Of a stretch of DNA of 64,000 nt, positions 57,738 through 64,000 are shown piece after piece. Each line of letters begins with the position of its first letter. Position 1 is the stretch's first letter. The DNA is from Leptospira licerasiae serovar Varillal str. VAR 010. Its GTDB lineage: Bacteria; Spirochaetota; Leptospiria; Leptospirales; Leptospiraceae. The stretch is taken from NCBI RefSeq assembly GCF_000244755.1, contig NZ_AHOO02000011.1, forward strand, positions 1-64,000, given 5' to 3'. A program made the translations under genes and the position numbers. The notes beneath the pieces are model-generated. The model did not search any database, was not told the origin of the DNA, and worked only from the letters and a program-made list of their open reading frames with translations.

Positions 57738-58937
57738 TCAATTAAATGGAGGAGGAGAAGATTCGAAAACGATGTCCAGAGCATCTATTGTAGATTTTCT
57801 TGTATCATCCCAATAAACACCGTTATTATCACCGGTATTTCCGGATTTACCGCTTAATCCGATTCTTCCATATAAGCCGTCCACCCTTGTAGCGGGAACG
57901 TAACTAGCAGGTATAGCACCAGAATCTACAAAATCTTTCACAAATCCGTTTACATTAAACAATCCGTAATTTAAAGAGATAAGTCCACATAGTGTGCCGT
58001 CACCAGAAGTAATTGCTCCCTCTTCCCATCCGGACTTTGCAGTTACTTCTAAATCGCCTGTTAACTTTTGGCTATATGCAAGTTTGTAATATTCATCGCT
58101 CGCACTTCCGGAACATAGCCCTGCATTTGCGTTGCTAGCAGGAATTAGATTCGCAGTCGCATCAACACGGACAATTGCCTTGAAACAGAAAACAGTACGA
58201 TCGTCCATCTCTTCTAAGATGACCCGTCCATGGCGGGCGTGCAGCGAAATCTCATTATCATTTGCTAATTTATCATCCCAAGAGTATACTTGCACTAGAC
58301 CTTGATTTGGGTAATTAGTCGAATAAAAAGGATCTGTAACATCTGGAGAATATACATAACTTTCTATATCAGCAGAAGATCCACCATCTTGAGAAGGATT
58401 CAACATTTGTAAACGATATCGAACAAGAGCTCCGTCCTGGAGGGAGTCTCTTGGATTATCATCCCAATAAAATTGTAACGCAATATTCGCTGGATCTGTT
58501 GTTCCCACATTCTTCAGTTCCAAATAGTTAGAAAATGTTTTGGTTCCGGTGTAGGCAGTCGAAGATGCGGTAAAGGTACCATTCAACTTCAAAGAGATTG
58601 TAAAATTAGTTCCCGAAGTTGTAGAGAAACCGTCTTGAGTAATACCATTAGCCTGGCTTGCTAGAAAGACCAAGCCTGGGTTTGCCTGGATAGAACCGAT
58701 CACATCGTCCATAAAGAGTGAATTCCCGCGAGCCCAAGTTGCAGATCCTCTAACAAAACCCCATTGGTCGGCTGACGCGTGTAACGGTCTAAGCAGAGAA
58801 ACATTTAAAGAAAATGGAATATTATTCTTTTCCTTCTTGAATCCTGGGTTAAATTTAAAACCTGCAGTGATCCCGAAAAAAACCAGTAAAGCCAAAACGA
58901 CTTTAGGCAGTATAGAGCGACGATTTTGTAACTTCAC
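57738..58937 (-). CDS. Large exported protein of unknown function
   Basis: A 399-residue protein whose N-terminus has a basic, hydrophobic signal region (SILPKVVLALLVFFGITAG). The mature sequence is rich in Ser, Thr, Asn and Gly with alternating hydrophobic residues, consistent with a beta-sandwich or extended surface protein. It contains VQVYSWDDKLANDNEI and SLHARHGRVI stretches and several lone cysteines. It overlaps the upstream small lipoprotein gene by ATGA. No family is recognised. It could be a surface-exposed or filament-like protein; this is inference from composition. Confidence 0.65.
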   Translation of the reverse strand: MKLQNRRSILPKVVLALLVFFGITAGFKFNPGFKKEKNNIPFSLNVSLLRPLHASADQWGFVRGSATWARGNSLFMDDVIGSIQANPGLVFLASQANGITQDGFSTTSGTNFTISLKLNGTFTASSTAYTGTKTFSNYLELKNVGTTDPANIALQFYWDDNPRDSLQDGALVRYRLQMLNPSQDGGSSADIESYVYSPDVTDPFYSTNYPNQGLVQVYSWDDKLANDNEISLHARHGRVILEEMDDRTVFCFKAIVRVDATANLIPASNANAGLCSGSASDEYYKLAYSQKLTGDLEVTAKSGWEEGAITSGDGTLCGLISLNYGLFNVNGFVKDFVDSGAIPASYVPATRVDGLYGRIGLSGKSGNTGDNNGVYWDDTRKSTIDALDIVFESSPPPFN

Positions 58938-59119
58938 TGTGCAATTCCTCTTGGAACGATAATAAAAAATCCAGTTTTGCTTTTTTCCAATTGGTATCCT
59001 AGATTGAATAGAGGGATGAATGGGTCTTTTCCTCCTGGCGCACAGGCGGTCCCGATTAACCCGGTTAGGATGATCCCTAAGCTAATAAGTAGAATTCCTC
59101 TTTTTAGATTTAAGATCAT
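58934..59119 (-). CDS. Small lipoprotein, 61 residues
   Basis: A very short but convincing gene: ATG 59119 has an AAGGAG site, the N-terminus is basic and hydrophobic, and the lipobox IGTAC places a lipidated Cys at residue 26. The mature part is only about 35 residues and ends VPRGIAQ. The stop overlaps the downstream exported protein's ATG (ATGA), so the pair is translationally coupled. It may be an anchor, chaperone or regulator of that protein. Confidence 0.75.
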   Translation of the reverse strand: MILNLKRGILLISLGIILTGLIGTACAPGGKDPFIPLFNLGYQLEKSKTGFFIIVPRGIAQ

Positions 59120-59302
59120 AAGTATCTCCTTATAGAATAATGAACATTTGAGATTGAATTTTTTTCAAATTGCGCTGAGTTTAAAGAGCTTGTTCTAATT
59201 AATAGATGATCGTATCAAAGGATAGCTTTATTTCGGTTAATCCTTGGAAAAAACATCCCCCAAGGAATAGATGCCGTAAGATCATGATCTCCCGGAGACA
59301 AA

Positions 59303-59935
59303 ATGAAAGGCCCAATCTTGAATATATTTCTAAAAAATCCAGTCCCGGGAAAAGTTAAGACACGTTTAGCCAAATACATAGGAGAAGAAGCTGCACTAGA
59401 AGTGTACCAAGCTTTGGTCGAAAAAACCAGATCTGCCTGCAAAGACTTGGATATTCCGAAGGTGCTTTGGTTCGATTCTTATCTCCCAAATCCATCCGAC
59501 CTAGGAAGTTGGGGACATTCTCCGTTACTCATTCGCAAACAAGAAGGAAAAGATCTTGGTGAGAAGATGAGAAATGCATTCTTATATTGTTTCCAAAATG
59601 GTTCAGGTCCAGCGATATTAATAGGAAGCGATTGTCCTGAGTTAGATTTACTTCACCTGAAAGAAGCATTTCATATTTTGGATCACAAAGATGTGGTCTT
59701 AGGTCCCGCAAAAGACGGGGGCTATTATTTAGTAGGCCTCAAGTCGGATACTCCAGAACTTTTTCATGGAATAGAATGGAGCACTGAAACCGTTTTTACA
59801 AGAAGTTTGGAAAAACTGCAATGGGCCAGGAAACAAGTCGGACTTCTCCCGGTATTATCCGATCTGGACGAAGTCCAGGATCTGGAATATTTCGAATCAA
59901 ATGGAATTTTGGACTGGAAAAAGAACGGCTCTTGA
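59303..59935 (+). CDS. DUF2064 family (arsenosugar-type) glycosyltransferase
   Basis: A 210-residue protein of the DUF2064/TIGR04282 family, nucleotide-sugar-like transferases named from arsenosugar biosynthesis clusters. The N-terminal FLKNPVPGKVKTRLAKYIGEE matches the family, as do LIRKQEGKDLGEKMRNAF, ILIGSDCPEL and LGPAKDGGYYLVGL. The DxD-like GSDCP is the probable metal and nucleotide site. No arsenic genes lie nearby, so the real substrate may differ. The ATG follows CCCGGAGACAAA. The gene is isolated. Confidence 0.85.
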   Translation: MKGPILNIFLKNPVPGKVKTRLAKYIGEEAALEVYQALVEKTRSACKDLDIPKVLWFDSYLPNPSDLGSWGHSPLLIRKQEGKDLGEKMRNAFLYCFQNGSGPAILIGSDCPELDLLHLKEAFHILDHKDVVLGPAKDGGYYLVGLKSDTPELFHGIEWSTETVFTRSLEKLQWARKQVGLLPVLSDLDEVQDLEYFESNGILDWKKNGS

Positions 59936-60047
59936 CCCCCAAGTCACACTAAATACCTCACACCAACACATTAAACAAACAGAATATAGTTCATATACTC
60001 CGGTCTCGACCAACGTGCAAAAAGGACCAAAACATTTTTCTATTATT

Positions 60048-60069
60048 TATGTAATTATTTGATTACTTA
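60048..60069 (+). promoter_or_regulatory. Operator-like palindrome, copy 1
   Basis: GTAAT-TATTTG-ATTAC (core at 60051-60066) is an inverted repeat that recurs 43 bases downstream at 60091-60112 with 19 of 22 positions identical. Spacing is close to four helical turns, which would suit two dimers on one face of the DNA. Confidence 0.6.
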
Positions 60070-60090
60070 CGAGAATTCCAAGGTCTCATA

Positions 60091-60112
60091 TATGTAATTG
60101 CTTGATTACATA
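60091..60112 (+). promoter_or_regulatory. Operator-like palindrome, copy 2, beside the start codon
   Basis: GTAAT-TGCTTG-ATTAC extends to a perfect 14-bp inverted repeat (60085-60098 with 60105-60118). The extended right arm contains the ATG of the next gene (60114-60116), so the site could block transcription or, as RNA, hide the start codon. Confidence 0.65.
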
Positions 60113-60113
60113 T

Positions 60114-60926
60114 ATGAGCAGTAAAACTAACTTTATTTTTCTAAAATTTTTGGTGCTTGGGTTCTCTTCTTATTTCCTTTTTTCCCTTTCTCCTCTGAGA
60201 GCATTCGGAAAGAAGGGCCCGCATACCCATACGAGTATTACTCAAGAGGCTTTTTTCGAATTTGCAGACAAGACCGGATGGGACTTGAGAGCGGATTGTA
60301 TGGAGTTGATCGTACAAGGGAACCTAAGGGCAGATGCGGCCTTCATGAACAATGATGCGTATCATTGCGATAACGATAATATTCTGGGATGCGCGGATCG
60401 TTTCAGAACTTTAAAGGATGATTCTTATCGGGAGTCCAATCATATCACCGGGCTAATCAAATTAGGTATGGCTCTTCATATTGCTCAGGATTTTTATTCT
60501 CACTCCAATTGGGCGGAGAACTATCCGATGGTGAGTATACTTGCTCCAATAGAACATCCTTGGATTTTTTTAAGTATGAAAGAGATCCAAACAGGTTACT
60601 TCAATCTTCTTCCCATCGTAGAACATACGGAAGAAGCTGGAGATTGTTTCGATGCACAAGAAGGGCTCCACGGAAGTTACTCGTTCGCTACACATGCATG
60701 CTTGAACAAAGATGCCTCAGACAGCCATAGAAGTCTTAAAACCGTTCTACCTGGTATTCCAATCAGTTATCATGATTGGGCGGCAGATCTCGCAAAAGAA
60801 CATACCGCTCAAATATTGGTGGAACAGTTTAAAGCGAAACATCCTCTGCTATTGAGTTGCCTAACACCGAAAGTTTTATCATTTTCTTGTGGAAGTCAGG
60901 CATATGATTTTCTCCGCCAGAATTAA
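60114..60926 (+). CDS. Zinc phospholipase C-like / Het-C-like exported protein
   Basis: A 270-residue exported protein (hydrophobic signal VLGFSSYFLFSLSPLRAF). The sequence KKGPHTHTSITQEAF, then MALHIAQDFYSHSNWAENY, resembles the zinc-binding His pattern of phospholipase C / P1-nuclease-like and Het-C-type proteins. HTH, the H in ALHIAQD and SHSNW would contribute ligands, and FATHACLNKDASDSHR continues the family pattern. It is likely a secreted metal-dependent lipase or nuclease-like hydrolase. ATG 60114 is used because the TTG at 60102 lies inside the palindrome. No ribosome site is visible. Confidence 0.72.
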   Translation: MSSKTNFIFLKFLVLGFSSYFLFSLSPLRAFGKKGPHTHTSITQEAFFEFADKTGWDLRADCMELIVQGNLRADAAFMNNDAYHCDNDNILGCADRFRTLKDDSYRESNHITGLIKLGMALHIAQDFYSHSNWAENYPMVSILAPIEHPWIFLSMKEIQTGYFNLLPIVEHTEEAGDCFDAQEGLHGSYSFATHACLNKDASDSHRSLKTVLPGIPISYHDWAADLAKEHTAQILVEQFKAKHPLLLSCLTPKVLSFSCGSQAYDFLRQN

Positions 60927-61046
60927 GTCTAATTTCCGTTGACTTAAGCCTTCCCCTCCCATTACTGTAAATTTATCTGGCCAGTATGCAGTCTGTTTTT
61001 ACCTGATTGTAAAATTCCCGGATCGATCCTTCCTTAGGTAATATTT

Positions 61047-61631
61047 GTGAAACTATTTCAAATTTTATTGTTTTGTTTAATTTCCTCCGGCCTCCTCTTT
61101 GCGCAGGACTCCCCAACAACAAGCGAACCCCAAAACACTTCTCCGGAAGTTTCGGCAGAAGAGCAAACGTTATCCGCCGTTAAAAAATTGATCGGTTTTA
61201 TCCGTTACAAAAAGAACGACAAAGCTCTCGCACTCGTTCATGTGGGAAAATTCTCGGAGAAACTTATCGGAGATCATAAAATTTCCGCTACCGATAGAAA
61301 GGAATTCGAAGATGCGATCTCGGAATACATTGTGAACAAAGCATTTCCAGTCGCATTAAAATATTTTGATAAGATCGACATCACTTACGACAAACCTACC
61401 GTGAACGGTAAACAGGCAAGGATCGGTTCCTCTATTCTTTACAAAGGTTCAGATCAGATCAAATTCGCTTGGATACTTTCCGAATCGGATGACGCTTGGT
61501 ACATCAGCGATTTCGAAACAGAAGGCAAACTCGCAACGGAGATCAACCGCACTAAAAATATAGAACCGTCTATTAAGAAAAACGGAATCAAAGGGACCAT
61601 ATCCCTAATACAAAAAGCAGCTAAGAACTGA
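61047..61631 (+). CDS. MlaC/Ttg2D-like periplasmic lipid-binding protein
   Basis: A 194-residue exported protein with a Sec signal (cleavage near LFAQDS) and a Tol-Tol-Ttg2 (MlaC-like) fold. Features are the helical front (AVKKLIGFIRYKKNDKALALV) and the strand block VNGKQARIGSSILYKGSDQIKFAWIL, with WYISDFETEG near the C-terminus. MlaC proteins ferry phospholipids or hopanoids across the periplasm. Translation starts at GTG 61047 behind TTAGGT. Its stop shares one base with the ATG of the MMPL transporter (TGATG), so they form a lipid-transport pair similar to HpnM and HpnN in hopanoid-producing bacteria. Confidence 0.8.
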   Translation: MKLFQILLFCLISSGLLFAQDSPTTSEPQNTSPEVSAEEQTLSAVKKLIGFIRYKKNDKALALVHVGKFSEKLIGDHKISATDRKEFEDAISEYIVNKAFPVALKYFDKIDITYDKPTVNGKQARIGSSILYKGSDQIKFAWILSESDDAWYISDFETEGKLATEINRTKNIEPSIKKNGIKGTISLIQKAAKN

Positions 61632-64000
61632 TGAGAAAACTTCTTTCTAAGGCGACCGAGTTGGTATTAACCAAACCGGCCGCTTCTTCCGCAATCCTCT
61701 TTATTTTTCTGGTAATCTCCGCAGTTTTAGCGACCAGACTTTCCATTAACAGCGATAACCTACAGCTTCTTCCTTCCGATAACCCTTCTGTCGTCCAAAC
61801 AAAACGTGTGATCGAAATGATCGGCGGAAGCGGATTTTACACTGTTGCTCTAAAATTCAAGGACGACAAGGGGATGACGGAACATCTTACCAAGGCATTC
61901 CAAGCCAAACGTAACGGCGATCCTGAAACTCAAAAAAAAGAACTAGAACTAGCTGACGAAGCGAAACGTAAAAACATAGCATATTACAAGTCCAAAGAGA
62001 TCGCGCTTAAAAGAGCCTCCGATAAACTGGCGACGGAAGTTTTAAAGGACAAGGAATTAGTCCGTTATGTTTCTTATAGATATAACGTTTCCTTTTTGCA
62101 GGACAGACTTCCTTTATTCTTAAAAACGGAAGATCTTAAAGAGGTCCGAAAAAGAGTAAAACGTAAGATCGATGACGAAATAGAAAAAGCAAATCCGTTC
62201 TTTATCAAGCTGACCAACGAAGAATATAATCCTGACTTTACAGATATTATTTCCAAATACCAAAAACTCGCCAAAAGAGATATATTCGACGAATATAATA
62301 TTTCTCCTGAAAAAGGAATGCTCATTGTCTTAATCAAACCGACCGGTTCCTTCGTAGACATCGAGTTCCTGGAAAAGATAGACACCAAAGTCCAAGGTTT
62401 GGTAAAAACTTTAGGTTTAGAAAAAGACGGGATTTATGCAGGTTATACCGGAGCCTATAAACTTAACCAAGACGATTACGAAACTTTGATCAAAGCGTTA
62501 AAACCTATCGGTATCGCTTCCTTTTTAGGAATAGGACTTCTACTTTTATTATTTTTCCGTAATCCTCTTTTTATAGTCATTCTACTGTTTTCCTTACTCA
62601 GCGGATTGTTAATGACCTTCGGGTTGACCGGACTTGTGATAGGTCAATTAAATAGTATCACAAGTATCATAGGCTCCATTCTAATGGGACTCGGGATAGA
62701 TTATGGTATCCAATTTTTATACAGATTCAGAGAAGAATTTACAAAGAAACAAGATATCGTAAGGGCCATCAAAGACACGATCTATCATACAGGGATCGCT
62801 TCTTTCAGCTCCGCGTTAACTACTACTTCCGCATTCGTAGTCCTTTCTTTCTCGGAGTTTAGGGGCTTCAGCGAATTCGGGATCATTGCAACGTATGGGA
62901 TCGTCATGATTGCGATCGCAATGTACGGTGTAACTGCATTACAGATCGCTTTACTTTTAAAATGGTTCCCTTCCCTATCCAAGGCGTTCCTCTTAAACGA
63001 AGACCAACAAACTCCTTCCGGTTTATTAAGAAAATTTTATTCTAAACCGGGAATTCTATCCATAATCGTGTTAATTCTCGTCTTAATCTTCGGGATATTC
63101 GCTCCAAAAGTCCAATTCGACGTAAACGGAAGGAATCTTTTAGTAGAAAACTTAGAATCTGTAAATTTATACGATGAGATCGCTGACCGTTTCGACATTT
63201 CTTCCGATCCTCAGGCGATCGTAGTAAAAAGTCTGGAAGAATCGGAGGCAGTATTCGATCATTTGAATCCTGTTCCGGAATCGATCGCCGGCTCCGTCGA
63301 TCAGGTAGTTTCTCTCTGGAACTTTGTTCCACCTTACTCTCAACAATTAGAAAACCGTAAAGTTCTGGACCAGCTCGCAAAAGATATGAAGCCGGTAAAG
63401 GCTTCCTTTCTGAAACCGGAGCAGAGAAAATATTTGCCTAAAGCAAAGTTATTTTTATCTGTCAAACCTTACGACTACACTGCCGTTCCGGATTATTTCT
63501 CCTCTCAGTTCAAGGAAGTTGCAAGTTCGAAGGAAAAAGGACATCTATTATTCCTATATCCTAAGGTAGCCTTATGGCATGGTGGAAAATTATTAGAATT
63601 TTTTGCCGCGATAGGAAGATTGGAAGTCCCGAAAATTTCCAGAAGGACTTTGAATACGATCCTATACTCCACAGGGACTCAAAAAGAATCCGAAATCGAT
63701 CCGGTTAAAGAGAATTATTCTCCTGCGGAAACTAAAACTCTATTAAACGCGCTAAACACATACTCTAAGGAAAAACTTCTCTCGATCAAGATCCTGCCCG
63801 GAACGGTAGATATGATATTGGAACATAGACCTTATAAGGATATCGCCCAAGCGAGATCATACACATTCCAAACGGACACTGCGGGGAGCTTGATGTTGTT
63901 CGCTCAGCTCATCATGATCGTAAAAAGAGAAGGAGTTGCCGCGTTCTTTATCACGTTGGTATTAGTGATCATCGTTCTGATACTATTCTATAGAGCCTTC
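61631..64000 (+). CDS. MMPL/RND-family transporter, partial at the window edge
   Basis: At least 790 residues of an RND-superfamily MMPL transporter, open to the right edge. It begins MRKLLSKATELVLTKPAASS with a first membrane segment. A long periplasmic, charged domain follows (residues about 45-280), then a cluster of segments with the diagnostic GIDYGIQFLYRFREEF. The second half repeats the plan with LIVLILVLIFGIFAPKVQF and a second periplasmic loop. It is coupled to the MlaC-like gene. By analogy with HpnN it may move lipids or hopanoids to the outer membrane. The C-terminal segments lie beyond the window. Confidence 0.85.
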   Translation, partial: MRKLLSKATELVLTKPAASSAILFIFLVISAVLATRLSINSDNLQLLPSDNPSVVQTKRVIEMIGGSGFYTVALKFKDDKGMTEHLTKAFQAKRNGDPETQKKELELADEAKRKNIAYYKSKEIALKRASDKLATEVLKDKELVRYVSYRYNVSFLQDRLPLFLKTEDLKEVRKRVKRKIDDEIEKANPFFIKLTNEEYNPDFTDIISKYQKLAKRDIFDEYNISPEKGMLIVLIKPTGSFVDIEFLEKIDTKVQGLVKTLGLEKDGIYAGYTGAYKLNQDDYETLIKALKPIGIASFLGIGLLLLLFFRNPLFIVILLFSLLSGLLMTFGLTGLVIGQLNSITSIIGSILMGLGIDYGIQFLYRFREEFTKKQDIVRAIKDTIYHTGIASFSSALTTTSAFVVLSFSEFRGFSEFGIIATYGIVMIAIAMYGVTALQIALLLKWFPSLSKAFLLNEDQQTPSGLLRKFYSKPGILSIIVLILVLIFGIFAPKVQFDVNGRNLLVENLESVNLYDEIADRFDISSDPQAIVVKSLEESEAVFDHLNPVPESIAGSVDQVVSLWNFVPPYSQQLENRKVLDQLAKDMKPVKASFLKPEQRKYLPKAKLFLSVKPYDYTAVPDYFSSQFKEVASSKEKGHLLFLYPKVALWHGGKLLEFFAAIGRLEVPKISRRTLNTILYSTGTQKESEIDPVKENYSPAETKTLLNALNTYSKEKLLSIKILPGTVDMILEHRPYKDIAQARSYTFQTDTAGSLMLFAQLIMIVKREGVAAFFITLVLVIIVLILFYRAF

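Noticed and set aside
60102..60113. TTG start for the phospholipase C-like gene
   Set aside because: It lies inside the palindrome and adds only four residues; ATG 60114 is a more natural start.

Overview
The window looks like chromosomal DNA from a Leptospira-type spirochaete. The evidence is a very high density of predicted lipoproteins with relaxed spirochaetal lipoboxes, several families typical of the genus (TRL-like, DUF3015, DUF2225 and DUF4105 proteins, a DUF5982/BamA-like barrel) and a moderate base composition that I judge by eye to be in the low forties percent G+C. That composition would suit an intermediate or saprophytic clade better than L. interrogans, but the species assignment is only inference. 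No rRNA, tRNA, insertion sequence, prophage or CRISPR array was found.

Layout. 1-5.9 kb (mostly minus): a lipoprotein fragment and an outer-membrane barrel behind a good sigma-70 promoter, then an acyltransferase / biotin carboxylase / biotin carrier unit with overlapping genes, then an exported protein of unknown function. 6-9.9 kb (plus): a DUF2225 protein, then truA coupled to two envelope proteins. 10-14.5 kb (minus): a polytopic protein ending in a TonB-like domain, a PrsW-like membrane protease, prmA and an adenosine-kinase-like PfkB enzyme. 14.6-21.9 kb: glycyl-tRNA synthetase, a metzincin-like lipoprotein, an acetyltransferase, the membrane pyrophosphatase hppA, a TPR protein and a lipoprotein. 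21.9-31.5 kb: envelope proteins (hydrolase-like lipoprotein, TRL-like lipoprotein, two DUF3015 paralogues, a DUF4105/Lnb-like protein, an alpha/beta hydrolase lipoprotein), an RNA methyltransferase and a SpoIID-domain lipoprotein. 31.9-38.6 kb: a YbbA/YbbP-like ABC exporter, pyrE and an acyl-CoA desaturase.

38.6-51.7 kb is the most distinctive part. A long minus-strand run holds two versions of the predicted ATP-grasp / alpha-E / transglutaminase peptide system: one split over three genes with a giant transglutaminase-DUF2126 protein, and one with ATP-grasp and alpha-E fused. Between them lie an imelysin-like lipoprotein and a TonB-dependent receptor. The arrangement suggests, without proving, a link between peptide tagging or ligation and iron or metallophore uptake.

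51.9-64 kb: an SGNH hydrolase, two paired lipoproteins (one with HEGGH), an enoyl-reductase-like protein, a sterol-desaturase-family protein, an AHSA1 protein, a small lipoprotein coupled to a large exported protein, a DUF2064 glycosyltransferase, a zinc phospholipase C-like protein whose start codon abuts a duplicated operator-like palindrome, and an MlaC-like protein coupled to an MMPL/RND transporter that runs off the window.

Three intergenic spaces (about 9.9, 17.5 and 31.6 kb) carry related copies of a dispersed repeat made of CACAGAG / CTCTGTG arms around a conserved 15-base core. Each starts just after the stop codon of a plus-strand gene.
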